Positions 50,574 through 59,516 of a DNA stretch of 64,000 nt are shown here, piece by piece. This stretch comes from Rhizobium sp. NFR03 (GTDB lineage Bacteria > Pseudomonadota > Alphaproteobacteria > Rhizobiales > Rhizobiaceae). The DNA lies in assembly GCF_900111275.1 (NCBI RefSeq), contig NZ_FOGR01000004.1:372001-436000 (forward strand), written 5' to 3'. The translations under genes were made by a program, and so were the position numbers. A model generated the notes under the pieces. That model was given only the letters and a program-made list of their open reading frames with translations. It made no database searches and was not told the DNA's origin. Each line of letters begins with the position of its first letter. The first letter of the stretch is position 1.

Positions 50574-51509
50574 ATGAACCAATTCGTACGGACCGATGAA
50601 CTGCACGGCCTACCAACGCCGACGAGCAGCTCTGTGTTGGCGTCCACCATTCTTCCGTTTTGCACCCAAGAGCAGATCAACCCCAGCCTCGTGCCCGGCC
50701 TGAAGTTTTTTAAGCTGTCAAAGCCGGACGAGCCGCACAGGTGCTTTTACGAGCCGTGCATCGCGATCATTCTGAGCGGCGTTAAGCGGGTGATGTTCGA
50801 CAAGGAGGAAATGCTTTTCCGTCCGGGTGATTTTTTCGTGACGTCGATCGATATCCCCACCTCCGCCCATGTGGTCGAAGCTTCACCAGACAATTGTTAT
50901 GTTTCGATGATCATGAAAATCGACCTGGCCCGGCTGCACGAACTGGCCAAGCAAATGCAGTTCTCAAGCGCGAACAGCGTAACCCATGCAAGAGGCGTGG
51001 CGACCGGGCATGCTTCCAGAGAAATGCTTGTTGCGTTGAGACGTCTGGTCGATCTGGCGCAGCGTCCTGGCGATATTCCGCTCCTCGTCGAGGCGATCAA
51101 GTCCGAGATCTACGTCCGGCTGCTTCAGAGCGAGGTGGGGCTTTGGGTTTCACGGATGGCAAGCGATGGCTACAAGGCGGCAGGTATCGTCAAGGCACTC
51201 GAGTGGCTGAAGAATCATTACGCTCAGGAACTGCGGATCAAAAAACTCGCAGAACTATCCGGCATGGCCGAATCGACGTTCCATCACCACTTTCGCCAGC
51301 TCACTGGAACAAGCCCCCTTCGATACCAGAAGACGCTTCGTCTCTATGCGGCGAGGAATCTGATGCTAACAGAGCGCATCAATGCCAACAGCGCGGCGGG
51401 TCAGGTCGGGTATGACAGTGTGCAGCAGTTCAATCGTGAATATGCCCGCATGTTCGGCGCTCCACCCAAGCGGGATGTAGATTCCGCAAGGCGCGGCTCA
51501 TCGTCTTAG
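50574..51509 (+). CDS. AraC family regulator with AraC_N domain (YqhC-like)
   Basis: 311 residues: N-terminal AraC_N domain (LVPGLKFFKLSKPDEPHRCFYEPCIAIILSGVKRVMF) and two C-terminal helix-turn-helix units (IKKLAELSGMAESTFHHHFRQLTGTSPLRYQKTLRL; AAGQVGYDSVQQFNREYARMFGAPPKRD). The ATG at 50574 with AGAGG about eight bases upstream is chosen; the open frame back to 50298 is a shadow. In E. coli the relative YqhC controls aldehyde reductase genes; here it is divergent from a SnoaL-like gene and an aldo/keto reductase gene, so regulation of those by reactive carbonyls is a reasonable inference. Confidence 0.9.
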   Translation: MNQFVRTDELHGLPTPTSSSVLASTILPFCTQEQINPSLVPGLKFFKLSKPDEPHRCFYEPCIAIILSGVKRVMFDKEEMLFRPGDFFVTSIDIPTSAHVVEASPDNCYVSMIMKIDLARLHELAKQMQFSSANSVTHARGVATGHASREMLVALRRLVDLAQRPGDIPLLVEAIKSEIYVRLLQSEVGLWVSRMASDGYKAAGIVKALEWLKNHYAQELRIKKLAELSGMAESTFHHHFRQLTGTSPLRYQKTLRLYAARNLMLTERINANSAAGQVGYDSVQQFNREYARMFGAPPKRDVDSARRGSSS

Positions 51510-51578
51510 CCGTCTTCAAGCTTGTTGCTGAAATGACGTGAACCACAGGAAGGACATAAGCTCTGTCCTCTCTGGACG

Positions 51579-52271
51579 TTACAGGTGGAACATCTTGCCG
51601 ACAGGTTGGCAGTCGGAAACTGCAGGAGCGACCACCTTCAGGCCTCCTGCAATGACGCCGTTGATCATCGGACAGATGAAAAGCTTGTTCTTGTGGGCAA
51701 GCTCGGCGCGATGGGCAATGCTGTGGGCGGCTGCCTGGAGGAAGACTTCGCTGTTGCGGAACATGTAGACGCCAGCTGAGGCGTTGGTCGAAATGACGAT
51801 TTTCTCCATCGCCCCGGTGACAAAGCCATCTTCTATTCTGAGGTAGCTGTAACATGCCTTATTCGAGACGAAGACCGGAACCACCGCACCATAGTCCTTC
51901 TCTGTCATCAGGGCGTCAGGATCGTCTGGCCCTTCGGTGAAGAAGATGTCTGCAAGGTCGATGATCACCGTCTCGTCCGATGGCACAAGGGCCATCGCGG
52001 CAAGGCACGAGAAGAGCGCACCTTCGGTTACGTCCGAGAGAGTGACGCTCCTGGAGCCGGGCCAGGTCTTGCGAAGATAGTCAGCCAGTTCAGCGTATCC
52101 CGTCGTCTCCCGGATGACGAAGATATAATCGCTTGGTTCCATCGCCGCCGCCCATGCGCGAGGGCGAAGTGCCGCTTCGATCAGAGGTATGCCGTTGACG
52201 TTCACGAGTGGACGCAGCCCGTATTGCTGCGTCCAGAGATCCGGACCCGCGAGCGGAACGATGCATTTCAT
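51579..52271 (-). CDS. Nucleotidyltransferase-fold protein, probably non-canonical
   Basis: 230 residues with an NTP_transferase-like fold: IVPLAGPDLWTQQYGLRPLVNVNGIPLIEAAL at the N-terminus, then SDVTEGALFSCLAAMALVPSDETVIIDLADIFF and a late FICPMINGVIAGG. The glycine-rich GxGTR loop and the lysine of canonical pyrophosphorylases are missing (GPDLWTQQYGLRPL), so catalysis is doubtful. Its ATG overlaps the stop of the tandem nucleotidyltransferase gene (ATGA), suggesting it works in a complex with that protein. Last gene of a four-gene unit. Confidence 0.75.
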   Translation of the reverse strand: MKCIVPLAGPDLWTQQYGLRPLVNVNGIPLIEAALRPRAWAAAMEPSDYIFVIRETTGYAELADYLRKTWPGSRSVTLSDVTEGALFSCLAAMALVPSDETVIIDLADIFFTEGPDDPDALMTEKDYGAVVPVFVSNKACYSYLRIEDGFVTGAMEKIVISTNASAGVYMFRNSEVFLQAAAHSIAHRAELAHKNKLFICPMINGVIAGGLKVVAPAVSDCQPVGKMFHL

Positions 52272-53761
52272 GCGGACTTCAACAGTCCGAGATAGGAATC
52301 GAGATCCGTTGGCGTACCGATTCCGTGCATGGCTGCCGCCTGGATCTCATACACACCGATCCTGCTGCCGCGACGCTGGAGATAGTTATAGACGGGGCAG
52401 ACGTAGAATTCGTTGTTGGAGCGGTCGTTCGCGGCGATCATGTCGATCGATGCATCTATGAAATCACGGGCACGCCGGAAATAGTAGATGCCGACGGTCG
52501 CCAGATCCGAAATCGCAACTTTCTCCTTGACCTCTTCGACATAACCCTTGTCGTTCGTCCGTGCGAAGGACCACTTCGGGTCGCGATCGGCATCGCGGAA
52601 GCAGAGGATGGATCCGTCGAGTTCCCGGACGACGGCATCGCTCAGGAAAGCGCTGCAGTCGAAATCAACGATCTGGTCGCAGTTGGCGATCATCAGCGGC
52701 CCGTCCGGGTCCAGATGCATTCTTGCTGTCAGCACGGTGCACGCTGCACCCTCGGTGACGAAGTCTATCGGCGAGAATACGAGGTCGCCGCGCCGCAGCA
52801 AGCCATCGACGACGGCCGGCTCGGCTGCGAGGTGCTCACGCCGGGCGATAAGAACGAAGCGGCTGTTCTCGACGCGCAGATTGTCCATGACCCGCTCGAT
52901 CATCGTCGCGCCGTCAACGTCGATGAAGGGCTTCGGTTTGACGTATCCGGCTTGAGAAAAGCGGCTGCCGAGACCCGCCATCGGGATCACGACCTGAACG
53001 GTCGGCTGTGCCGGCGAGAGAGGGGCGATCCTTCCCTGATTTTCGGACTGGTAGATTTCGACGCGTTTGGGCGAATAAAACGAGACGTAGCTTTCTGCCT
53101 TTATCTCGTACTGGACGATCCTGCCGCCAGACAGGACGACCTCGTTCAAGACCGGAGAGAGGTAGTATTTTCCGCCGATCGGATCGGACTTCAGCAAGCA
53201 TTCCTGGGCCAGCTTAACGAACTGGCAGCCCTTGCGGAAATAGTAGTATCCCGCAATCGCTTTACGGCTGAGAACACGCTTTTCCGCCGTTTCCACGACC
53301 CGTCCCTCCGCGTCCTCACGGATATAGGACCAGCGGGGATGGACGGACGGGAACGTGATGACACCTGCATCCGCATCGGAGTGGAAGAAGGCCCCTGCAA
53401 CCTCGCCGAGATCGGCGTCGATGATCTGGTCGCCATTGCAGATGACCAGTGGATCGTCGTCATCGATGTGGTCGATGGCCATCAGCGCGGAGCAGACGGC
53501 GCCCATGGTCGGATTTCCGAGCTCGACCACCTCGCAGTCATCACCTGCGATGAGCTTCAGGATCGAGTCGAGGCTGTATTCGACCACATCCTGACGCAGG
53601 ACGGTGAAGACGAAGCGGGCTGAAGGATCGCGCTTGCGGATGCTTCCGACGACCAGAGCGATCATCGGCACGCCGTCGACCTCGATCAGCGGCTTGGGGA
53701 AATGGAATTCGTCTTTGGGAAAGAGATCGTCCTTCGACGCAATCGGAATGAGGTATCTCAT
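52268..53761 (-). CDS. Tandem nucleotidyltransferase-domain protein
   Basis: 497 residues made of two sugar-nucleotidyltransferase-like halves. The first (1-250) begins YLIPIASKDDLFPKDEFHFPKPLIEVDGVPMI and continues NPTMGAVCSALMAIDHID and LVICNGDQIID. The second (about 262-497) begins VQVVIPMAGLGSRFSQAGYVKPKPFIDVDGATMI and continues EGAACTVLTARMHLDPDGPLMIANCDQIVD. Only the second half keeps the glycine-rich GLGSRF loop. Both retain NGDQ/NCDQ at the metal-binding position. It overlaps the HAD gene stop by one base. Likely to activate a phosphorylated headgroup as an NDP derivative for a surface polymer. Confidence 0.82.
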   Translation of the reverse strand: MRYLIPIASKDDLFPKDEFHFPKPLIEVDGVPMIALVVGSIRKRDPSARFVFTVLRQDVVEYSLDSILKLIAGDDCEVVELGNPTMGAVCSALMAIDHIDDDDPLVICNGDQIIDADLGEVAGAFFHSDADAGVITFPSVHPRWSYIREDAEGRVVETAEKRVLSRKAIAGYYYFRKGCQFVKLAQECLLKSDPIGGKYYLSPVLNEVVLSGGRIVQYEIKAESYVSFYSPKRVEIYQSENQGRIAPLSPAQPTVQVVIPMAGLGSRFSQAGYVKPKPFIDVDGATMIERVMDNLRVENSRFVLIARREHLAAEPAVVDGLLRRGDLVFSPIDFVTEGAACTVLTARMHLDPDGPLMIANCDQIVDFDCSAFLSDAVVRELDGSILCFRDADRDPKWSFARTNDKGYVEEVKEKVAISDLATVGIYYFRRARDFIDASIDMIAANDRSNNEFYVCPVYNYLQRRGSRIGVYEIQAAAMHGIGTPTDLDSYLGLLKSA

Positions 53762-54387
53762 CAGTGGGCGGCCTCTATTGCGGCGATTTCTTTGCCGATA
53801 CGGTCGTAATTCACATCATTCACGGAGCCGACGACCATGACGTGCGCGCCGGACGCGCGCGCTGCCTGGATGCCATGCTCGTTATCTTCCAGTATCAGGC
53901 ACTCATGCGGCTGCAGGTTTAGGCGCTCCATAGCCGTGAGGTAGATCTCCGGGTGAGGCTTGGCCTTGGAGACATCCTGATTGGAAAGGAGAAAATCGAG
54001 GTATTTCAGAAGATTGGACTGCTGCATCATCGCTTCGACCGTCGGTCTCACGGAGTTCGAGCAGACCACAAGCCGCTTACCCTCACGCCGCAGGCGGCCA
54101 AGCGCATATTCGTGATGAAAGACCGGACGGCATTTTTCCACAATGACGCGGAATGTCATCTGCTGCTTCAGCGTGTTCAGGAAATCGTGCAGTTTGGGCG
54201 AGAGGCCGCGTGTGCGGCTCAGCATTTCCAGCTTCTTGCGGGTCGGCAACCCGTCATAGACAGCGAGATGTTCCGTCCGGCTGATGTTCAGACCAAAAAC
54301 GGCCAGCGCGTCGTTCAGCGTCTCGTAATGCCATTCCTTGGCATCGATAAGAACGCCGTCCATATCGAAAAGTACTGCCTTGATCAT
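53761..54387 (-). CDS. HAD superfamily phosphatase, beta-phosphoglucomutase-like
   Basis: 208 residues with all HAD motifs: nucleophile DxD in VLFDMDGVLID, motif II Ser in VVCSNSVRPTV, motif III Lys in SKAKPHPEIYL and motif IV in LILEDNEHGIQAA. A helical cap sits between motifs I and II. It would dephosphorylate a small phosphate ester or mutate a sugar phosphate. It lies between a GDPD-like gene and the tandem nucleotidyltransferase gene, with whose start it shares one base. Confidence 0.88.
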   Translation of the reverse strand: MIKAVLFDMDGVLIDAKEWHYETLNDALAVFGLNISRTEHLAVYDGLPTRKKLEMLSRTRGLSPKLHDFLNTLKQQMTFRVIVEKCRPVFHHEYALGRLRREGKRLVVCSNSVRPTVEAMMQQSNLLKYLDFLLSNQDVSKAKPHPEIYLTAMERLNLQPHECLILEDNEHGIQAARASGAHVMVVGSVNDVNYDRIGKEIAAIEAAH

Positions 54388-54414
54388 GATGTTCCACCAT
54401 TGGCCGACGAGGCG

Positions 54415-55035
54415 CTATGTCCAGTATTCCGCAGCCCTGTCGGGCATGTCCGTACAGATGGCGACGTTCTCTCCCGTCAGTCCGCGCCAGAGCGCCCACG
54501 CTTGCGCAGGATCGCGCCCGTGCAGTTCGGGTGAGACGAGGGCCACCTTCTTCCCCGCAGCGAGGTGGTCATCGATGATGTCTCGCGTGATCCAGTCGCC
54601 GAAGAAGGCGTCGAGCCACACCCCGTCCGCCTTGTCGTAGAAGGAGGGCACCGTCTCGATTTCCGAGTGCCGCGTGTAGGTCTGAAACCCTGCGCGGAGA
54701 TAACCGAGCGCATCCGGAACAGCCATGTCGAAGCAAAAGAGATCGGTTATCCGCGCACGGTCGAGAGACTTGCGAACCTCTGCCTGAAGACCGTCAGCCT
54801 TGATGTTCAGGGCGATGGTTCCGGATCGATCGTAAGCCTTATGCAGGTCGAGGAACGTGTCAAAATGCATCACGGCATCGCCGACCGGCATGTCGTGCGC
54901 GATTTTCAGGATGCCGTTCTGGTCGCGAACATCGGTCTCGACACCGAACCCGTGCTCGAAAGCGCGTCGGAACGCCGTCTCCGTGTTCTTCTCGGCCGGA
55001 TCATGCCACCAGCCACGATGTGCAAGAATTTTCAT
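54415..55035 (-). CDS. Glycerophosphodiester phosphodiesterase-like protein
   Basis: 206 residues on a GDPD-type TIM-barrel pattern: AHRGWWHDPAEKNTETAFRRAFEHGFGVETDVRDQNGILKIAHD supplies the two catalytic-type histidines and the metal-binding Glu-x-Asp. It is shorter than most GDPDs and the C-terminal part (CFDMAVPDALGYLRAGFQTYTRHSE) is divergent. The ATG at 55035 begins exactly at the conserved MKILAHRG; the longer frame upstream is not protein-like. First gene of the four-gene cassette, so it may supply or release the phospho-headgroup. Confidence 0.8.
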   Translation of the reverse strand: MKILAHRGWWHDPAEKNTETAFRRAFEHGFGVETDVRDQNGILKIAHDMPVGDAVMHFDTFLDLHKAYDRSGTIALNIKADGLQAEVRKSLDRARITDLFCFDMAVPDALGYLRAGFQTYTRHSEIETVPSFYDKADGVWLDAFFGDWITRDIIDDHLAAGKKVALVSPELHGRDPAQAWALWRGLTGENVAICTDMPDRAAEYWT

Positions 55036-55338
55036 AGACTCGTTCTTCGATAACATGAAGGATTTCATGTCTTGGGAACGAAGTTTAGAAAGGACAACTT
55101 GTACGAGGCTGGATAACCATGACGGCGAGAATGGCGTCATTCCGCGATGCCGGTACAAGACTGCCCTGCCCGCCATATCTTTCCTTCGGCACTACCTCCG
55201 ACCCATGGACGCAACGGCCGCTGTAGAGTCAGGCATTTCGAAAACCAGGTAAGAGCGCTTGGCATCGAGGTGACGATCAGCATCGAGTGATGCTTGGTCA
55301 ACGGGCTGCGTGAGCATTTCCAGCAATACGGAAATACT
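55036..55338. other. Intergenic region upstream of the nucleotidyltransferase cassette
   Basis: About 300 bases between the GDPD-like gene and the HdeA-like gene, both on the minus strand. I see no convincing gene, hairpin or repeat; it should hold the promoter of the cassette. Confidence 0.4.
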
Positions 55339-55749
55339 CTAGTGCTGCGCCGGCAGACCGATGAAAAGTACCTCGACGGCGGAAGACAGGGTCTTTGAGG
55401 GATTGGCAGCGCAGTAGGCTCGGACATGCCGCAGGATCGAGGCTTCGGATACGGCGGCGATGTCGCGTTGCCCCGATGTCTCGCCCGTGACGTCCGTATT
55501 GGACCCGCTGATGAAGCCTGAACTCCATGCGGTGACGATGCGGTCGAAATGGGCGTCGCCCAGCATTTCGATGGTGGACGCGCAGGAACTGGCGCCGACC
55601 CCGACATCCCTTGGCGCATGCGCGGCATATGTCCCCATCGCATAGCTCACGCCCATGAACGTCGCGAGGATTCCGGCGGTTGTCTTGAGCCGGAGCCTCG
55701 GCAGGCGGCGCCGCAGAGGCTGTTTCTGATCATGGAATGTGTTTGTCAT
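55339..55749 (-). CDS. Small secreted protein, HdeA-like pattern
   Basis: 136 residues with an N-terminal export signal (LKTTAGILATFMGVSYAMGTYA). The mature part has two cysteines spaced as in HdeA-like periplasmic proteins: SCASTIEMLGDAHFDRIVTAWSSGFISGSN near the front and RHVRAYCAANPSKTLSSAVEVLF at the end (W-x-x-G, Y-C-x-x-N-P). HdeA is an acid-stress periplasmic chaperone; relatives in rhizobia are of unknown function. It neighbours other small secreted stress-type genes. Confidence 0.65.
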   Translation of the reverse strand: MTNTFHDQKQPLRRRLPRLRLKTTAGILATFMGVSYAMGTYAAHAPRDVGVGASSCASTIEMLGDAHFDRIVTAWSSGFISGSNTDVTGETSGQRDIAAVSEASILRHVRAYCAANPSKTLSSAVEVLFIGLPAQH

Positions 55750-55809
55750 ATCGGTATCTCCGACGCCGATATGAACCTTTCGAGATGAACCGAGACTGAA
55801 TCCGCCGGA

Positions 55810-56421
55810 TCAGAATGCCTCCAGCGTGCATACCCGTCGAGGACCGCCGAAAGGTTGATAGGTGTTGTCTGCGGCGCGATAGGAGGCATAGCGCGCGCGG
55901 CATCGAGCAGCATTGCTGCCGCTGTCGCCCGAGACCTGCGAGGCGAGACGCTCTTGCTCGCCTCCATCGAGGCTGGCATCCGCAAAGAGATCGGACATGG
56001 GCGAGATGCAGTCTTTCCGTTGTCCTCGGTACGAAATGTAGGAATTGTCGGTGGACCGGTAGGAGCGGTAACGGCTCTTGCACCAGTCCTCGTGCTCCTG
56101 CCTGCCGGCCGTATCGTCGCGTGTGACTTCACTGACTGCGGCTGCGGGCGACCCGCCGAGAGTGAGAGAGATGCGCGTTGCTGGTGTAGCTGTCGCGTCC
56201 GAACGTTCGGACGTCGGGGCCCCGGCGACCCGCTGCGGCTCGCCCGCCCCCGCCACGCGAACCCGCCGCACGTCGGCGGGCCACAGGTCTGGACTATCCA
56301 GGTTGGACAGATGTTGTTGCGGCGCGGGCCTGGAGACGAGGGCGAAGGCGCTGAGGAAGCCCGAACAGAAAACGATCAGGGCCACGAACACACAGGCTGG
56401 AAGGACGGTCGTTGCTCTCAT
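55810..56421 (-). CDS. BA14K family protein with two BA14K motifs
   Basis: 203 residues. One N-terminal membrane/signal segment (VLPACVFVALIVFCSGFLSAFALV), a Pro/Ala-rich linker, and two BA14K modules: DWCKSRYRSYRSTDNSYISYRGQRKDC and RCRARYASYRAADNTYQPFGGPRRVC. BA14K proteins were first described as immunoreactive lectin-like proteins of Brucella and are frequent in Rhizobiales. AGGAG lies eight bases before the ATG at 56421. A perfect EcfG-type promoter lies about 100 bases upstream, so general-stress expression is likely. Confidence 0.85.
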   Translation of the reverse strand: MRATTVLPACVFVALIVFCSGFLSAFALVSRPAPQQHLSNLDSPDLWPADVRRVRVAGAGEPQRVAGAPTSERSDATATPATRISLTLGGSPAAAVSEVTRDDTAGRQEHEDWCKSRYRSYRSTDNSYISYRGQRKDCISPMSDLFADASLDGGEQERLASQVSGDSGSNAARCRARYASYRAADNTYQPFGGPRRVCTLEAF

Positions 56422-56519
56422 GGCAAGGCTCCTGGCTTGGCGCGATGATCTGCCGCATCCTTGTGGATCGGATTGAAGAAAGAAGGGCGGCAGTTCCTGC
56501 ACTCGATAGTCAGCCGGGC

Positions 56520-56544
56520 AACGGCTGTTCTTCCTCTCGGTTCC
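56520..56544 (-). promoter_or_regulatory. EcfG (general stress sigma factor) promoter of the BA14K gene
   Basis: On the minus strand GGAAC (56540-56544) is followed after exactly 16 bases by CGTT (56520-56523), matching the alphaproteobacterial EcfG consensus GGAAC-N16/17-CGTT. It points at the BA14K gene, whose ATG is about 100 bases downstream. Confidence 0.65.
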
Positions 56545-56754
56545 GGGTCAGGGACTTCAGTCCGGATCCGATCAGACCTTTGTCGCGGTAACGCTTTCTT
56601 TGGTTGGATGCCGGGCCGATGAAGGGAACCTTGCCAAGCCCCGGGCTTTAGACGAATAGCCCTCATAATGGGGTATCGCGGTTTCGGCTGGTCCGATGGG
56701 AGCCGCTTGACGTACGATGTCATGAGACCGTGACGCGCCGGGATCCGGATTGAG

Positions 56755-57234
56755 ATGATGAACCGAAAGCTGTTTCTCTTGGGAATGCTGGGTTGCCTTC
56801 TGGCCATCGCGCCCGTTCGCCCTGCCCTCGATGCAAACTTTCTCCTTGCTCACGATGCAGCGCTCGCCAAAAACGGCAATGGTGGCGGGAATGGGGGCGG
56901 CAACGGTGGTGGGAATGGCGGCGGCAATGGCAACGGGAACGGCGGCGGCAATTCCGGAAACAATGGCAACGGAAATGGTAACGGCGGCGGTCGAGGCAAT
57001 GACGGTTCCAAGGGAAGCGGCAATGCCGGTGCCTCTCCCGACACGCCCGCCACATCGAAGCCGGATGTTGGCGCAACGGATGCCCAGGCGTTGAGCGTCA
57101 GGCATCGGAACGGCTTCAAAGAGCAACTGACGGGCGGCCGATATGTGATGCGGGACGCGCAAGGCCGTGTCGTCGTCGATCGCCGCGCCACGAGAGCCGA
57201 CCGCGAGCGGCTGAAGCGGCTGACGATCCGCTAG
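56755..57234 (+). CDS. Secreted Gly/Asn-rich low-complexity protein
   Basis: 159 residues. A signal peptide (KLFLLGMLGCLLAIAPVRPALDA) is followed at residues about 40-90 by repeats of GNGGGNGGG and related Gly/Asn units, then a short basic C-terminal domain (VRHRNGFKEQLTGGRYVMRDAQGRVVVDRRATRADRERLKRLTIR). The repeats are likely flexible and surface exposed. A weaker EcfG-like pair (GGAAC at 56625, 16 bases, CTTT) stands 106 bases upstream. The 333-base gap with the divergent BA14K gene holds only promoters. Function unknown. Confidence 0.7.
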   Translation: MMNRKLFLLGMLGCLLAIAPVRPALDANFLLAHDAALAKNGNGGGNGGGNGGGNGGGNGNGNGGGNSGNNGNGNGNGGGRGNDGSKGSGNAGASPDTPATSKPDVGATDAQALSVRHRNGFKEQLTGGRYVMRDAQGRVVVDRRATRADRERLKRLTIR

Positions 57235-57307
57235 AGCACGTCCATCCTGTACCATCCCGCGCCGACGGACGACCCCTCGTGATAGTGCGTTTTCGACGAC
57301 GGCACCG

Positions 57308-57958
57308 TCACCGCTGCGTCGCCGCATCCCGCATGGCAAGAGCGGCCTCGGTGCGGTTCTTGACATTCAGTTTTACGAAAATCCGCGTCATGTGGTGCTT
57401 GATCGTCTTTTCGTGAAGGTTGAGGTCGCGCGCGACCATCTTGTTGCTGAGGCCGGATGCGACAAGCTTCAGCACGTCCTGTTCACGCGCGGTCAGGCTT
57501 GCCAAGGCGTTTTCGTCGGCGGGCTTGGCGTGGGCTTCCGTCATGTCGGCCACCAGCTTGAACGACAAAGCCGGCGCGATGTAGCTTTCTCCGGAATGAA
57601 CCGTGCGGATGATATCGGCAAGGGTTCGCGAACCCACGCCCTTGAGCACATAGCCCTTGGCGCCGCGCTGGATGGCGGTCTTCAGGTCATCGGCGCTTTC
57701 CGACACCGTCAGCATGATGAGCAGGCGCTTCGGACAGTCCTCGAGGATCGGCTCGATGGCCTCCAGCCCGCCACCGGGCAAGGAGATATCGAGCAGCATG
57801 ACATCCGGAGCACACTCGCGTGACAGTCTCACGGCATCGGCGCTGCTGCTCCCCTCGCCCACGATCCGAAAGCCGCCGATTTCATTCAGGCTTCGCGTCA
57901 CGCCCTCGCGAAACAGGGGATGATCGTCCACCACGACAATGCTGATCGTCTCCGTCAT
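57308..57958 (-). CDS. NarL/FixJ-type response regulator
   Basis: 216 residues: receiver domain with acidic pocket (IVVVDDHPLFREG), phospho-acceptor Asp in DVMLLDISLPGGG and Lys in GYVLKGVG, then a LuxR-type helix-turn-helix (LTAREQDVLKLVASGLSNKMVARDLNLHEKTIKHHMTRIFVKL). Translationally coupled (ATGA) to the sensor kinase gene and thus its likely partner. The kinase-regulator pair is convergent with the Gly-rich protein gene. Confidence 0.92.
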   Translation of the reverse strand: MTETISIVVVDDHPLFREGVTRSLNEIGGFRIVGEGSSSADAVRLSRECAPDVMLLDISLPGGGLEAIEPILEDCPKRLLIMLTVSESADDLKTAIQRGAKGYVLKGVGSRTLADIIRTVHSGESYIAPALSFKLVADMTEAHAKPADENALASLTAREQDVLKLVASGLSNKMVARDLNLHEKTIKHHMTRIFVKLNVKNRTEAALAMRDAATQR

Positions 57959-59367
57959 GTCTGTTCTCCCTCCTCCAGCCCGAGGCGCATCGTGACCACG
58001 GTGCCTCGCGGCGTGGCGTTTATATTGAACTGTCCGCCAAGGCTTTCAATCCGCTCCCGCAAGCCCGCAAGACCGAGGCTCTTCGGCTGCACCGATGCCA
58101 CCTCGAAGCCCGGCCCCGTATCGGCGGTCTCCACTATTACCGTGTTGCCCGTCACGGTCAGGCGCACGCTTTGTCCTTCCGCTTTCGCATGCCGATAGCC
58201 GTTGTTCAGCGTTTCCTGCACGAAGCGATAGACGCAGATGCGCATGGCCGTCGGCAGAGCCGGGATATCGCCGGGTGTTTCCTGCACCAGGGCCACCCGC
58301 GCGCCCGTGCGCTGGCGGTAGGCGCGAACGGCCCGCTCCACCACCTCTCCAACGCCCAGCGCCTCGATGTCGGGCAGAACGAGACCCGTGCAGATGCTGC
58401 GGATCTCGCGCATGGCCTCGTCGAGGCTGTCCTTGATCGCCGTGATCTCCTGCTCGCGGCGCTCGCGCGAAACGGAGGGGTCGAGCAGAACCTCGCTGTC
58501 GATCCGCAGTCCGGCGAAAGCCACCAGCTGTGCCGGCCCGTCATGCAGGTCCGCTCCCACGCGCCGCAGGAAATTCTCGTTGAGCGCCGCCGTGCGCTGC
58601 GAGGCGCGTTGCACCCGCGCACTCAGCGCCTTGTTCTGCGTCAGGAGGGATGAGAGCTCCGAAATCCGCTCGGCAAGCGCCAGGCGCTGCCGCTCGATCG
58701 TCCGGTTGCCGCGAAAGACAATGAGGGAGAGGACACTGAAAAAGAGCAGCGTCACCAGAATGACGGCCGCCCAGGTGGCAAGGCGCGCCTTGCGAATGTC
58801 GTTCTCGAACTCGTTGGAGACCTCGTAGAATTCAAGGACCGCAACGATCTCGCCCGACCAGGGCTGGAGCACGGGATTGTAGATCTCCAGCAGCCGCTTG
58901 CCCGTCGCCTTTTCCGTCACGCTCTCCTCGTCGTCCGCATGGTCGAAATGCGCGACGATTTCCCCGGAGAATGCTCGCTGCAGGTCGCCGTTCGGCTCGA
59001 ACCGTTTGCCCATCAGCGTCTTGTCGTTGGAATAGAGAACCGTGCCGTCTTTCCGCCAGAGGCGGAACGATATCAGCCGCTGGCCAAGCGCCCCCTGGCT
59101 CAGCGTTTCATCCAGAGCCCGCTCGACGGTCTCGTCCAGCGCGAGCGCGGTCTTCAGATCCGGCAGGATGGGCGCGATGATGCTATCCACATAAAGCGCC
59201 GTTGCCGCGGCGGAATTACGCGTCACCGTGGCCTCGATCAGGTTGGTCACGAAAGCACCCACGAGCGCGATGGCAACAAGGGCCACCGCTCCGCCCGCAA
59301 TGAAGAACTGCCGCGCGAGCGACTGCGCGTTCCACCGGTCCGTCATCTTCTGTATCGGCAGCCGCAT
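57955..59367 (-). CDS. NarX/DegS-type sensor histidine kinase
   Basis: 470 residues. Two membrane spans (about 20-45 and 195-215) enclose a periplasmic sensor domain of about 150 residues, followed by a coiled coil and a HisKA_3 dimerisation domain whose phospho-acceptor is the His of RVGADLHDGPAQLVAF. The ATPase domain ends with DTGPGFEVASVQPKSLGLAGLRERIESLGGQF. It phosphorylates the coupled NarL-type regulator at 57308. The signal is not known. Confidence 0.9.
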   Translation of the reverse strand: MRLPIQKMTDRWNAQSLARQFFIAGGAVALVAIALVGAFVTNLIEATVTRNSAAATALYVDSIIAPILPDLKTALALDETVERALDETLSQGALGQRLISFRLWRKDGTVLYSNDKTLMGKRFEPNGDLQRAFSGEIVAHFDHADDEESVTEKATGKRLLEIYNPVLQPWSGEIVAVLEFYEVSNEFENDIRKARLATWAAVILVTLLFFSVLSLIVFRGNRTIERQRLALAERISELSSLLTQNKALSARVQRASQRTAALNENFLRRVGADLHDGPAQLVAFAGLRIDSEVLLDPSVSRERREQEITAIKDSLDEAMREIRSICTGLVLPDIEALGVGEVVERAVRAYRQRTGARVALVQETPGDIPALPTAMRICVYRFVQETLNNGYRHAKAEGQSVRLTVTGNTVIVETADTGPGFEVASVQPKSLGLAGLRERIESLGGQFNINATPRGTVVTMRLGLEEGEQT

Positions 59368-59516
59368 CGGTCCTCAGCATCCGCTGGCATCTTCACTGTG
59401 CGGTAACATGGAATGCGGCGGCGGAAGGGCAAGCGCAAGCCGATCTTGCGGGCAAAGTGACCCGGAAACAGCCGTTGGGACCTAAGTCGGACATGCGGGG
59501 CAAAGGTCTGAGGTCC

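Noticed and set aside
56850-57191. Pro-rich antisense ORF opposite the Gly/Asn-rich repeat
   Set aside because: It is the complement of GGN repeats, which always yields a long open proline frame; no signal or start supports it.
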